Positions 25,991 to 34,856 of a stretch of 64,000 nucleotides of DNA are shown here, in pieces. The stretch comes from Clostridia bacterium. Its GTDB lineage: Bacteria; Bacillota; Clostridia; Christensenellales; Borkfalkiaceae. The notes beneath the pieces are model-generated. The model saw only the letters and a list, made by a program, of their open reading frames with translations, was not told the origin of the DNA and ran no database searches. The stretch covers positions 1 through 64,000 of the forward strand of contig JAFWBT010000025.1 of NCBI GenBank assembly GCA_017507005.1, read 5' to 3'. The translations under genes were made by a program, and so were the position numbers. Every line of letters begins with the position of its first letter. The stretch's first letter is position 1.

Positions 25991-27460
25991 TTAAAAAAGA
26001 ATACAAATGACGTTTCCCTTGCCCTCGTTGACGATACGCGTCACAGCGCGGCGCATTTTACGGCGCAGCTCTACGGGCATAGCGTTGGTCTTGCCCGACA
26101 ATTCGTCGCCGACAAGCGCCTTTAACGATTTGCCAAAAATGTTGGTTTCCCACACCTTATCCCTGCCCTCGTCATAGCTACGCAGCGTTTCACTGACAAA
26201 TTCTTCGCTCTGCTGTTTCGTGCCGATAATGGGATTGACCGAGCCGGTAATATCCACCTTGACGATATGATAGCTCGTTGCGCTCGCCCGAAATTGCACG
26301 CCGTAACCCGCGCCTTTTTTGACGAGCTGCGGTTTTTCCAAATCATATTCCTCCGCCGTCGGATACACGATACCGTAGCCGTTCTTTTCCGCCTCCGCAA
26401 ACGCGCCTTTCACTTTATTATAATCACGCTTCACTTCCGCTAAATCACGCACGAATTTCATAAGCTGTAAATCGTCGCGCACGTCCTCGCCGCAGGCACT
26501 ACTAAGAACCTCGTAAAACAAAGCTTCTTTCGCGCCGATAGCCAGTTCTGCCCTACCCGTACCAAGGTCGAGGCGAATTTCGTCGGGATTTAAAAACTCC
26601 GCGTCCTCGTCGAACATATTTTCCAAGGCGAAGCAATCGCGCATTTTCACAATCGTTTCCGTCGCGCGTTTGAGCGAGGTGAGCAAGCCCTCGACGGCGA
26701 CGTTATCCTCAGGCAACGCCTGCAACCATTTGGGGATTTTCACGTCGATACTCGTAACGGGGAATTCAAACAACGCCTTTTGCAATATCTGCAAAATCTC
26801 CGCCTCGCCCATTTCTTCCACGTTCACCGCCACCACCGACGCGCCGTATTTTTCTTCCAACGCACGCCGCATATCCTCTTGCGTGGACGGAGCTTTGCAG
26901 TTGAGTACGATTACGAACGGTTTGTCGAGCGCTTTTAATTCCGCCACGGCGCGTTCTTCCGCCGCCACGTACGCCGTGCGAGGGATATCGGTGATACTGC
27001 CGTCCGTCGTTATCATAACGCCGATTGTCGAGTGTTCTTTGATGACCTTTTCCGTGCCAAGCGCCGCCGCCTGCTCGAAGGGCATAGGCGTATCCTGCCA
27101 AGGCGTTTTCACAAGCCTAGGCGCGCCGTCCTCTTCAAAACCGTTCGCACCGCTCACGGCAAACCCAACGCAATCAACGAGCCGCACCGCCGCTTCCGTG
27201 CCTTTAGCTATCGTGATTTTCGCCGCTTTTGCCGGCACGAATTTCGACTCGGTAGTCATCACCGTCTTTCCCGCCGCCGATTGTGGCAATTCGTCCGTCA
27301 TCACCGCCCGTTCACTCTCCTTCGCCGAAGGGATTACGAGCGTTTCCATAAAACGCTTGATAAAGGTAGATTTTCCCGTACGCACAGGCCCTACTACCCC
27401 AATGTAAATATCGCCGCCGCTGCGGTGGGCGATGTCTTCGTATACGCTGTAATTTTCCAT
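25991..27460 (-). CDS. spoIVA: Stage IV sporulation protein A
   Basis: The ATPase that polymerises on the outer forespore membrane and forms the base layer of the spore coat; found only in endospore formers. The 489-residue length fits the 492 of Bacillus subtilis. The N-terminus has the typical YEDIAHRSGGDIYIGVVGPVR and the Walker A GPVRTGKST near residue 30, and the protein ends in the small GNVICILF tail needed for membrane docking in the family. Start: ATG at 27460, preceded by GGGAGG; the extra upstream TTG codon is not needed. A strong terminator separates it from the HEAT protein gene upstream, so it must have its own promoter; I could not define a sigma-E promoter with confidence. Confidence 0.96.
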   Translation of the reverse strand: MENYSVYEDIAHRSGGDIYIGVVGPVRTGKSTFIKRFMETLVIPSAKESERAVMTDELPQSAAGKTVMTTESKFVPAKAAKITIAKGTEAAVRLVDCVGFAVSGANGFEEDGAPRLVKTPWQDTPMPFEQAAALGTEKVIKEHSTIGVMITTDGSITDIPRTAYVAAEERAVAELKALDKPFVIVLNCKAPSTQEDMRRALEEKYGASVVAVNVEEMGEAEILQILQKALFEFPVTSIDVKIPKWLQALPEDNVAVEGLLTSLKRATETIVKMRDCFALENMFDEDAEFLNPDEIRLDLGTGRAELAIGAKEALFYEVLSSACGEDVRDDLQLMKFVRDLAEVKRDYNKVKGAFAEAEKNGYGIVYPTAEEYDLEKPQLVKKGAGYGVQFRASATSYHIVKVDITGSVNPIIGTKQQSEEFVSETLRSYDEGRDKVWETNIFGKSLKALVGDELSGKTNAMPVELRRKMRRAVTRIVNEGKGNVICILF

Positions 27461-27536
27461 CAACGACCTCCCATCGTACGCCCGCGAAAATGCTATTTAC
27501 TTTTTCACACGCGCCCTCTTTCACGAAAACGCCGTA

Positions 27537-27586
27537 AAAAAATCTCCGCAGGCAAACCTTACACGGTTTACTATATGCGGAGAATT
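27537..27586 (-). terminator. Terminator between the HEAT gene and spoIVA
   Basis: TCTCCGCA pairs with TGCGGAGA, with an inner AAACC/GGTTT stem, followed by seven T in minus orientation. Confidence 0.85.
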
Positions 27587-27608
27587 TTCTCTTTATGAAC
27601 GATTTTTT

Positions 27609-28442
27609 TTAGCTCTTTGGCGAATCGTCGCCCACGTCGCCGTGGTTAGACGCCGCCACTTCAACGGCAAGATAGTCTTTATCCTCGGAAAAATCGCGCG
27701 GCTCTTTATACTCGCCGCCCAGCGCCTCAATTGCGTATTTCAGTTCTTGAAATTCCACAAAACCTATCGTCCTATCCTCGATACGTTCCATTAAATACGG
27801 CAAAGCTCTCTCGTCGCCGTACGCCGCAAGATAGCTAGCGCGCATAGGCGTTTCCTCGCCCGATAAAAACGCTTGCAATAATATATGGAAAAAGCGGTCT
27901 TCCTTTGCCTTGATACGGGACATAATTTCCAACATATAGTCTTTCGCCGCGCCCTCTTGATAGACGGCGTATGCCTGCTCTTTCACTTCGTCGGCGTGGA
28001 ATTTTAAAATATCCACGACGTCACAGCGCACGTCCTCGTCAAACCGCTCCTCTTTTAATATGGAAAAATATTTCTCAAAAGCCCGCGCGTCTTCCCCGAT
28101 TAGATTGATAGCGTAAATCGCCGTTTGCACGTCGTCGCCGTTTAAAAGGGGCAACAGCGTATCCACTTCGCCTCGCTTTTCAATCTCCGCGCATAAAAAT
28201 TCTGGCACGGGCACGTCGGTTTTCAAATGCTCGGCAAGCGTTTGCGTCAATTCCTCGTCCGTCATACGCGCGTAGTATTCCTTGGGCGTACATTTCACCT
28301 TTGCAACGTACGTATCCCCGAATTTTTTATACAATTTCGGGATTACGTCCTCCCATTGTTTTTCGGTGTGCTTGTTTTTATTTTCTTCCATATATTGCGC
28401 CAGCTTTTCGTCGAAAAGCCCGTCAAAATCAATCAGTTTCAT
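27609..28442 (-). CDS. HEAT-repeat-like protein of unknown function
   Basis: 277 residues, soluble and acidic. From residue 75 on, paired helices recur with the spacing of HEAT/armadillo repeats (LLPLLNGDDVQTAIYAINLIGE, VRCDVVDILKFHADEV, RASYLAAYGDERALPYLMERIED), a fold that usually binds other proteins. The ATG overlaps the stop of the TPR protein gene (ATGA), so both are coupled and probably work together. The last gene of an operon that includes Hsp33. The role is unknown; a scaffold in protein quality control or spore formation is only a guess. Confidence 0.75.
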   Translation of the reverse strand: MKLIDFDGLFDEKLAQYMEENKNKHTEKQWEDVIPKLYKKFGDTYVAKVKCTPKEYYARMTDEELTQTLAEHLKTDVPVPEFLCAEIEKRGEVDTLLPLLNGDDVQTAIYAINLIGEDARAFEKYFSILKEERFDEDVRCDVVDILKFHADEVKEQAYAVYQEGAAKDYMLEIMSRIKAKEDRFFHILLQAFLSGEETPMRASYLAAYGDERALPYLMERIEDRTIGFVEFQELKYAIEALGGEYKEPRDFSEDKDYLAVEVAASNHGDVGDDSPKS

Positions 28443-30172
28443 TGTCCGTCGTCCTCGTCTTTCTTTTCCGTTTCTCCGTCTTTATCTATGCCGTAACGCT
28501 TGCTCGTTACCACGCTCGTCAGCACTTTCACCTTCGCCGCGTTCGCGTCAAAAGCTGCCGCAATCGTGTCCACGTTATTGCCCAGCTCTTTCAAGCCCGA
28601 CGTCATAAATATCGCGCACGCGCAATCGTCGCTGCTCGTGATAAGATCGAGCGATTGATAGCTCTCTAACGCGCGGTACAACTCTTCCGCCGCCGCCTTT
28701 ATCTTCTCGCCGTGCGTATCGCTGATCGCCACGAATTTCGAAGCTATCTTTGCGTACGCCTCGATAAAACGTTTTCTCTTTTTTCTGCCGATTTTTATTT
28801 TATGCAACGTCAAACGGCGGTAGATATTACACAACACCACGCCAAGCTCCGTTTCCTCGTTGCGCTCTAACAACATACGCAGCGTTTCGATTTTTAAAAC
28901 GTCTATCACGTCGGGATCGAGCAATATGTCGCGTATAAATTCGTCCGCGCGCACTTTAGACGCCGCCACCAAAGCAAGGTATTGCAAATCGTGATCGCCG
29001 CCGTCCATTTCATCAAAACACCAATGGAAATACCCGTCGTGCAGGGCAATCACCCCAAACAGCTGCGCCTCGTCCTTGGGACATTCCCCGATATGGATAA
29101 GCGAACGGCAACGGTTTTCCCGTTCTTCCTGCGGCAGATGATAAAAATAAATCAATTCGGGTACGATATCCGTTTCGCCGTTGACGTAATCGCGAATAGC
29201 GCGAAGATAATATTTCGCTACCTCCGCGTCGGGATATACGCAACACAACGTATCCAGCGTGCGCTCCGCCTCGTGAATACGCCCACTCTTGTACGCCGCT
29301 ACCGCTTTGAAATACAGCATTCTGCCATCGTAGGGCATCTTCTCGTCCAAAAGACAAAACTTTTTATACGCCTCGTCGTGTAAATCGTTTTCACAGCACA
29401 CCGTAGCCACTTTGTAGATATCGTCGGCGTCCTTTTGTTCCTGCGCCGCCAAAAGCAACGCTATCTCTTTACTGTCTTGCGGCCGCCCCTCTTCTAAATA
29501 CACCGCCGCCAAAGTCGCCTGTATTCGCACGTTGTCGGGATGTTCTTTCAACACCTCCACACACACGCTTTCCGCCTCTTCCGCTTTGCCCACCAAAAGC
29601 AGCGCAACCGCCTGCATTTCCTGCGCCGAAACGTATTCTTTCGAGCCTTTTGCTATCTTGGAAAATTCCTCAATCGCGCGCTCGCAATTCCCCGCTTTCA
29701 ACGCCCGAGAACCGAGCGAAAATTCCTTGGAATAATCGGCGAGCTGCGGCGGATATACGAAACGGAATTTATCGCGCTTGCTAACGGAAAACGCCTCCGC
29801 TATATCCAGCTTGGTCTCGTCGGGCAGCGTATCATCTGCGTCAATGAGTTTGTTATAATAAAAAGCCGACTGGCTCTCGTTGCCTAAATTGAGAAAGTTT
29901 ACCGCAATCCCCTCGTAAATATCAGGCAAATCCTCTTCCTCGGCTATATCCAAAAACCGAAACCACCATTTAAGCGCGGAGCCTAACAGCGACATACCCT
30001 CGTAAATATCGCAAAGACGGGTGTATACGTCGCCGTCGCCGCCGTACGTTTCTAATTGTTTGTGCGCGAAACGGAGCGCGGAAAGATAATTTCCCTCGTT
30101 GTAAAATTTATCAGCCATATCGCCGTAACGCTTGCGGCTGAAATCTATTTTTTTTACTTTGCTATCTTTCAT
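28439..30172 (-). CDS. Tetratricopeptide-repeat protein
   Basis: About 577 residues without signal or membrane helix. The N-terminal 380 residues consist of helix pairs with TPR features (YNEGNYLSALRFAHKQLETYG, ALKAGNCERAIEEFSKIAKG, LLVGKAEEAESVCVEVLKEHPDN, AYKSGRIHEAERTLDTLCCVYP). The C-terminal 190 residues are helical and unrecognised, ending in a charged tail. ATG at 30172 has GGAG four bases upstream; four extra codons exist upstream in frame. It lies 61 bases after hslO and overlaps the HEAT gene by four bases. Two repeat-scaffold proteins in tandem behind a chaperone suggest a joint assembly or quality-control role, not proven. Confidence 0.8.
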   Translation of the reverse strand: MKDSKVKKIDFSRKRYGDMADKFYNEGNYLSALRFAHKQLETYGGDGDVYTRLCDIYEGMSLLGSALKWWFRFLDIAEEEDLPDIYEGIAVNFLNLGNESQSAFYYNKLIDADDTLPDETKLDIAEAFSVSKRDKFRFVYPPQLADYSKEFSLGSRALKAGNCERAIEEFSKIAKGSKEYVSAQEMQAVALLLVGKAEEAESVCVEVLKEHPDNVRIQATLAAVYLEEGRPQDSKEIALLLAAQEQKDADDIYKVATVCCENDLHDEAYKKFCLLDEKMPYDGRMLYFKAVAAYKSGRIHEAERTLDTLCCVYPDAEVAKYYLRAIRDYVNGETDIVPELIYFYHLPQEERENRCRSLIHIGECPKDEAQLFGVIALHDGYFHWCFDEMDGGDHDLQYLALVAASKVRADEFIRDILLDPDVIDVLKIETLRMLLERNEETELGVVLCNIYRRLTLHKIKIGRKKRKRFIEAYAKIASKFVAISDTHGEKIKAAAEELYRALESYQSLDLITSSDDCACAIFMTSGLKELGNNVDTIAAAFDANAAKVKVLTSVVTSKRYGIDKDGETEKKDEDDGQ

Positions 30173-30233
30173 AACACTCCACACAAAAGGCGTCTACGTC
30201 CGTGCTTCTCCACGGCTGTTTTCCCTTTTGTTT

Positions 30234-31085
30234 TTACGCTTTTTTAAATATTTTATCCGCGTCCTCGTCCGTAAATTCGTAATCGGTGTTGCAATAATGG
30301 CAATGCACTTTCAGCGCGCCGTCCTCACGGATAATCGTACGCATTTGCTCTTCGCCTACCGACGTAAGCACTTGCTCTAAATACTCTCTCGAACAGTTGC
30401 ATTGATAGTTCGCCTCGCGCGTTTCCCACACTTCGCTAGAAACGTCAAAGCGGTCTTTCACCGCCTTTTCAACGCCCTGTTCTCGCGCCGATAAAAGCAA
30501 CGTAGAAAGGTCGATAGTTTTCACCTTTTCCAGCGTTTCTTCGTCAGCAAACGGCAAGGGCTGTAAAACGGCTACGCCGCCGAAAACGCACTCGCCGTGT
30601 TCGTTGGTCAGCGCTATCGTTTTGATACGCGTTGGCAGTTGTTCGCTGATTCGGTAATATTCCTCAAACGTTTCGTCAATGCCGCCGTTTTTAGGAAAAG
30701 CGCACGCGCCGACGAACGGACGATTGTACCCGTCGTCACGAATCACCGTCAACGAGCCGTCCGTGCCAAAACAAGCGTTCACCGCCGCCTCGCCTTTGCC
30801 CTCTGCGTTCGTTAAAGCGATATAGCCGCGAAGATGCAAAGCGCGGTTTCCTGAAACGACTATTTCACCACAGCCGTCGCTCTTTACCGACAGTGATATT
30901 TCCCCCGTATTTTCTTTCAAGCACGCGCTCATGTACGTTGCCACGGACAACGCCCGTCCGAACACAATCGTAGACGTTTCCGACAAACCGTGTCGACGCG
31001 CACCCTCTTTTATCATTTCCGTCGTATCCGCCACCGTCAACGATACTTGCTCGTCAAATAACAGCGTTCTCACTACGTTTTGCAT
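30234..31085 (-). CDS. hslO: Redox-regulated chaperone Hsp33
   Basis: A cytoplasmic holdase switched on by oxidative unfolding. The 283-residue protein has the N-terminal Hsp33 domain (RGYIALTNAEGKGEA, with the typical VIRDDGYNRPFVGAC) and the C-terminal zinc switch with CNC (near residue 239) and CHYC (near residue 270), i.e. the four cysteines of the family. GAGGTGAGGAT precedes the ATG. It starts four bases after the methyltransferase gene ends and is followed by TPR and HEAT genes. Confidence 0.95.
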   Translation of the reverse strand: MQNVVRTLLFDEQVSLTVADTTEMIKEGARRHGLSETSTIVFGRALSVATYMSACLKENTGEISLSVKSDGCGEIVVSGNRALHLRGYIALTNAEGKGEAAVNACFGTDGSLTVIRDDGYNRPFVGACAFPKNGGIDETFEEYYRISEQLPTRIKTIALTNEHGECVFGGVAVLQPLPFADEETLEKVKTIDLSTLLLSAREQGVEKAVKDRFDVSSEVWETREANYQCNCSREYLEQVLTSVGEEQMRTIIREDGALKVHCHYCNTDYEFTDEDADKIFKKA

Positions 31086-31089
31086 ATCC

Positions 31090-31827
31090 TCACCTCGTCC
31101 TTTGCGCTAAAAAGCAGATACGGTCGCTCGACGTTTTATCCTCGTGCAGATGCCCTTCCACTTCCAACACCGCAAAGCCGTTTCTTTGTAGCGCCGCGAC
31201 GATTTCTTCTTCGCTATATACGTACTGTCTATGCGTTTCGTCCGTGCGCTGATACTTGCCGTCGCTTTCGCGGATAAACAGCGTTACGTCCATCGTGACG
31301 CCGTCTAATTCCTCGCGATTAAAACTCATATACGTAACGTCGTCCCTATCGTCCACGCTAACAGTATTTGCAATCTTTTCGCGGAATTTTCTTTCCGAGC
31401 TGACGTCGAATAGAAAGATACCGCCTTTTTTCAACGCGCCGCCGATATTTTTCAACGCCTTATCCAGTCTGTCCTTGGGGATATAGTTGATACAATCGTT
31501 AATCGCCGTTACGAAATCAAAACGTTTGGGCAGTTTTTTCGACGCGATATCGCCAAGGATATATTCGCCGCGCACCCCTTCTTTTAAGGCGGTTTCCTGT
31601 GCGAAATCGAGCATAGCCGCGGAAACGTCCAGCCCCGTCATACGATAGCCCTGCCGTGTAAAGGCGCGCGTAAACCAACCGCCCCCGCAACCCACGTCCA
31701 GCCCCTCGCATAAGGGAAAACGACGCAGCTTCTCAATTAAATACTGCGACCAATTTTCATAGTCGCAGTCGTCGTTGAGATATTCAAACCATTTGGCAAG
31801 ATTTGCATACGCTGCATTTCTTTCCAT
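31090..31827 (-). CDS. Class I SAM-dependent methyltransferase
   Basis: A 245-residue cytoplasmic methyltransferase of the Methyltransf_11/25 type: motif I is LDVGCGGGWF near residue 43, then an acidic LDVSAAM, and DFVTAINDCINYI in the motif IV place. Small-molecule or protein substrates are both possible. GGAGGTG lies before the ATG. It sits between the membrane protein and hslO in the same operon (34 and four bases apart). Confidence 0.85.
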   Translation of the reverse strand: MERNAAYANLAKWFEYLNDDCDYENWSQYLIEKLRRFPLCEGLDVGCGGGWFTRAFTRQGYRMTGLDVSAAMLDFAQETALKEGVRGEYILGDIASKKLPKRFDFVTAINDCINYIPKDRLDKALKNIGGALKKGGIFLFDVSSERKFREKIANTVSVDDRDDVTYMSFNREELDGVTMDVTLFIRESDGKYQRTDETHRQYVYSEEEIVAALQRNGFAVLEVEGHLHEDKTSSDRICFLAQRTR

Positions 31828-31861
31828 GGCGTTACACCTCCGTCATAGAGTTTTTCAGTCG

Positions 31862-33157
31862 TTACAGATTTTTATCGTCCTTGGTCTTGACGCGGCGACG
31901 TTTTTTCTTGCCGTCGTCCGTTTCCTGCAACGCCTTTTCCATTTCGTCAAACTGTTGATTGTATTCTACGTAGCGAAGATCGTTCTTATGCTCTTCTGCG
32001 TACGCTTCTACGTCGTCTGCAATATTTTGCTTACTCTCGCGCAAACGTTTAAGGTCTTCACGGGTAAACGCCTGTGGCAATTCGTATACCTGCAACGAAT
32101 CGTCGATAGGCTTTATCGGGCGCGCTACGATACGCGATCTGCCCTGCGCCACCAAAGTGCGACGATATTCCAGCTCTGCCGCGCTACTATCCGCGCTCTC
32201 GGTAGCCGAGCCGTCCTTGTTGTAAATACCTCTGCCCACTTTCGCGCCTTCAATCTTCGGGTTGATATATTTATCGAATACCCACTGTGCGAAATCCAGC
32301 CATACCAACAACGCGTACGCAAACGCGAATAAGATGATGATAAACAACGCCAGCATAGTGAAGAAGGGGCTGTTGAACAGGAACAGCGCAAACGGCAACA
32401 ACGCCAACGCGCCGAAGAATATCGTCTGCGGGAACGTACCTACTGCCATTAGAAACGAATTTTTGAACATAGAAGTAAATTTCAGTTTATAATTTACCCC
32501 TTGCGCTATCATCCAAAAGGACATTGCCCCTGCAATACCGATAAAAAGGCAGCTCATCACCTTGGAAATTTGCATCATTACGGTACGCACTTTGCCCATC
32601 GTGCTAACGGCGAGCATCCAATCGGTGAAATGAATCAGCGTCGTCCCAACGAGCAGTACGGTGCTGAAAAACAACGTCGTTTGCAACGCGTTTTTATAGT
32701 TCAGCTTTACACCGCGCCAAAAATCGTTGGCAACGAAAATACCTTCCGTCCATACCATATTACGGATAACGTACATACCGCCGGCAATCCCCACCGATGC
32801 GATAAACATTGACACCAAGATGCCGATATACATCATTGCGCCGTATTGCAGCGTGAGCATTTCCGAAATCCCCTGCTGATTAGGCATTGCGGGATAGCCG
32901 ATTGCCAAATTCGCGCCGAACGGATACGTAACGCCGTACGAATCCATCATCATTACGTTCACCAACACTATGATGAGCGTCGGGATACAGAATAATAAAA
33001 TCAACAAGTTTACCTTTACAATCTTGCTGAAATTCCCTTTAAAAATATCCCAAAACAGCTGCCAACGGTTGGTGGGCAACGTACTTCTTGCATATTCTTC
33101 GCTCTTTTCTTTACCTTCCAGAAGACGGGCAACAAACCCTTTCTTTTGCTGTGCCAT
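31862..33157 (-). CDS. Multi-pass membrane protein, DUF624/YesL-like
   Basis: 431 residues. The first 30 are cytoplasmic, then about six hydrophobic helices between residues 45 and 310 (for example VNLLILLFCIPTLIIVLV and MLALFIIILFAFAYALL), then a charged cytoplasmic tail of about 115 residues ending RRRVKTKDDKNL. The segment RWQLFWDIFKGNFSKIVKVNLLIL resembles the start of the DUF624 (YesL) family, proteins often found near carbohydrate transport genes, but the tail is unusual for it. GGAG precedes the ATG. It is the first gene of the unit that continues with the methyltransferase and hslO. Role unknown. Confidence 0.65.
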   Translation of the reverse strand: MAQQKKGFVARLLEGKEKSEEYARSTLPTNRWQLFWDIFKGNFSKIVKVNLLILLFCIPTLIIVLVNVMMMDSYGVTYPFGANLAIGYPAMPNQQGISEMLTLQYGAMMYIGILVSMFIASVGIAGGMYVIRNMVWTEGIFVANDFWRGVKLNYKNALQTTLFFSTVLLVGTTLIHFTDWMLAVSTMGKVRTVMMQISKVMSCLFIGIAGAMSFWMIAQGVNYKLKFTSMFKNSFLMAVGTFPQTIFFGALALLPFALFLFNSPFFTMLALFIIILFAFAYALLVWLDFAQWVFDKYINPKIEGAKVGRGIYNKDGSATESADSSAAELEYRRTLVAQGRSRIVARPIKPIDDSLQVYELPQAFTREDLKRLRESKQNIADDVEAYAEEHKNDLRYVEYNQQFDEMEKALQETDDGKKKRRRVKTKDDKNL

Positions 33158-33379
33158 GTACCTTACTCCATATTCCTTTCCGCGCGGTCACCAAAAGGCG
33201 ACAAAAACGCTTTCGTTATATATACCACCTTTTTCCTTTCGTAAAACGAAAAATCAAGAAAAAGACGGGATAATTCTCTCGCGCGATATTTTACTTCTCT
33301 ATTTTACTACAAATTTGTGATTATTTCAAGGAATTTTTCTGAAATTTCACAAATAAAATGCGCAACTTGCGAAAAATCT

Positions 33380-33408
33380 TTGACATTTGTTAAAAGATGT
33401 GCTACAAT
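33380..33408 (+). promoter_or_regulatory. Promoter of the lysine biosynthesis operon
   Basis: TTGACA, 17 bases ending in TGC, TACAAT; transcription would start near 33415, at the base of the riboswitch. Confidence 0.85.
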
Positions 33409-33410
33409 AA

Positions 33411-33597
33411 CCCTACCAAATAGAGGAGCGGAAGAACATCAGTAGCCGTCACGTAGCGTTTTTTTGGACGAAAACGTATACAATCGTGACGAGGAAAGGG
33501 TATCTCCGCCGAAGCGTAAATTTTTCGTCCCCTTTACGCTGGGCATACGGGAGAATACCCGTATGACTGTCACCGTCCGTGAAGAGCTATTTAGGGT
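33411..33597 (+). ncRNA. Lysine riboswitch (L-box)
   Basis: Outer stem P1 pairs AAATAG (33418-33423) with CTATTT (33587-33592). Inside, the L-box core can be recognised in order: GAGGAGCG, the AGTAGCCG turn, GAGGAAAGGG, the loop CCGCCGAAGCG, a GGGCATACGGGAGAA hairpin and CTGTCACCGTCCGTG followed by AAGAGC. It directly precedes aspartate-semialdehyde dehydrogenase and dapA-dapB, the expected targets, and a terminator stands before the coding region. High lysine should stop transcription. Confidence 0.92.
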
Positions 33598-33643
33598 TTT
33601 GCCGAATATATTTTTTTCGGAGAATTTTGAGTTTGCTTTTTAT

Positions 33644-33673
33644 GACGGGGAAATCAACCCGTCTTTTATTTTA
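33644..33673 (+). terminator. Riboswitch-controlled terminator
   Basis: GACGGG pairs with CCCGTC around an eight-base loop, followed by TTTTATTTT, between the lysine aptamer and the asd start. Confidence 0.8.
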
Positions 33674-33710
33674 TATCGTTACTAATTTTTTTCAAAAAAG
33701 GAGTTTTTTT

Positions 33711-34790
33711 ATGAAACAGTATAACGTTGGCGTAATCGGCGCGACCGGTATGGTCGGTCAAAGATTTATGTTATTGCTCGCAAACCATCCTTGGTTTAAA
33801 GTCACCGCGTTGGCGGCGTCGGCGCGCTCCGCTGGCAAAACTTACGTGGAAGCCGTTGGTGATAAATGGTCGTTCGATTGCCCTATCCCTGAAAAATATC
33901 ATGCGATGACCGTGCTCGACGCTGAGGCGGATATGGATAAAATCGCCTCCGCAGTCGATTTCGTGTTCTGCGCGGTGAATATGGACAAAGCGAAAATCCG
34001 CGCCCTCGGAGAGGCGTACGCACAAAAGGAAGTGCCCGTTGTGTCCAACAACTCGGCGCACCGCTTTACGGCAGACGTGCCTATGATTATCCCCGAAATC
34101 AACGCAACCCACCTCGAAGTGATTGCGGCGCAGAAAAAACGTTTGGGTACGAAGCGCGGCTTTATCGCTGTAAAATCGAACTGCTCGCTGCAATCGTACG
34201 TGCCTTTGCTGCACCCGTTGCAGGGCTTTGGCATCAAGGAAGCAGCTGTATGCACCTATCAGGCGATTTCCGGCGCAGGCAAGACGTTTAAGACGATGCC
34301 TGAAATCCTCGACAACATTATCCCCTATATCGGCGGCGAGGAAGAAAAGAGCGAAAAAGAGCCTTTAAAGATTTGGGGGCATATCGAAAACGGCGAAATC
34401 GTTTCCGCTACCTCCCCTGCTATCACGGCGCAATGTTTGCGCGTGCCCGTTTCCGACGGCCACACCGCGGCGGTGTTCGTGAAATTTGAAAACAAGCCCT
34501 CCAAGGAAGAAATCCTCTCCGCTTGGGCAAATTTCAAAGGCGAACCGCAAGAGCTTGGTTTGCCCTCCGCGCCTGCACAGTTCTTGAAATATTTTGAAGA
34601 GGACAATCGTCCGCAGGCAAAGCTCGACCGTATGGAAGGCAACGGCATGAGCGTTACGGCAGGCAGACTGCGCGAGGACAGCGTATACGATTATAAATTC
34701 GTCGGGCTGTCGCACAACACCTTGCGTGGCGCGGCAGGCGGCGCTGTGCTCCTTGCTGAGCTGCTCGCGGCGAAAGGGTATATGGACTAA
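33711..34790 (+). CDS. asd: Aspartate-semialdehyde dehydrogenase
   Basis: Reduces aspartyl phosphate to aspartate semialdehyde, the branch point to lysine, threonine and methionine; cytoplasmic. The 359-residue protein has NADP-binding GATGMVGQRF at residues 11-20, the catalytic cysteine in VKSNCSLQSY near residue 158, QAISGAGK near 184 and the catalytic histidine in SDGHTAAVFV near 250. Length and motifs match the archaeal/fungal-like branch found in many Clostridia. ATG at 33711 has AAGGAG at eight bases; the longer frame runs into the riboswitch. First gene of asd-dapA-dapB. Confidence 0.95.
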   Translation: MKQYNVGVIGATGMVGQRFMLLLANHPWFKVTALAASARSAGKTYVEAVGDKWSFDCPIPEKYHAMTVLDAEADMDKIASAVDFVFCAVNMDKAKIRALGEAYAQKEVPVVSNNSAHRFTADVPMIIPEINATHLEVIAAQKKRLGTKRGFIAVKSNCSLQSYVPLLHPLQGFGIKEAAVCTYQAISGAGKTFKTMPEILDNIIPYIGGEEEKSEKEPLKIWGHIENGEIVSATSPAITAQCLRVPVSDGHTAAVFVKFENKPSKEEILSAWANFKGEPQELGLPSAPAQFLKYFEEDNRPQAKLDRMEGNGMSVTAGRLREDSVYDYKFVGLSHNTLRGAAGGAVLLAELLAAKGYMD

Positions 34791-34856
34791 CCGTTTTACA
34801 GACGAACTTGCGAATACAACGCACAAAAATATTATTTGGAGAATAAACTGATTTAT

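Noticed and set aside
27466..27500. A sigma-E-like promoter for spoIVA (GTAAATA, 13 bases, CGTACGAT)
   Set aside because: Transcription from it would start inside or after the Shine-Dalgarno sequence, so it could not serve the gene.
33464..33685. A 73-codon frame in front of asd
   Set aside because: It lies wholly within the lysine riboswitch and its terminator and has no ribosome site.
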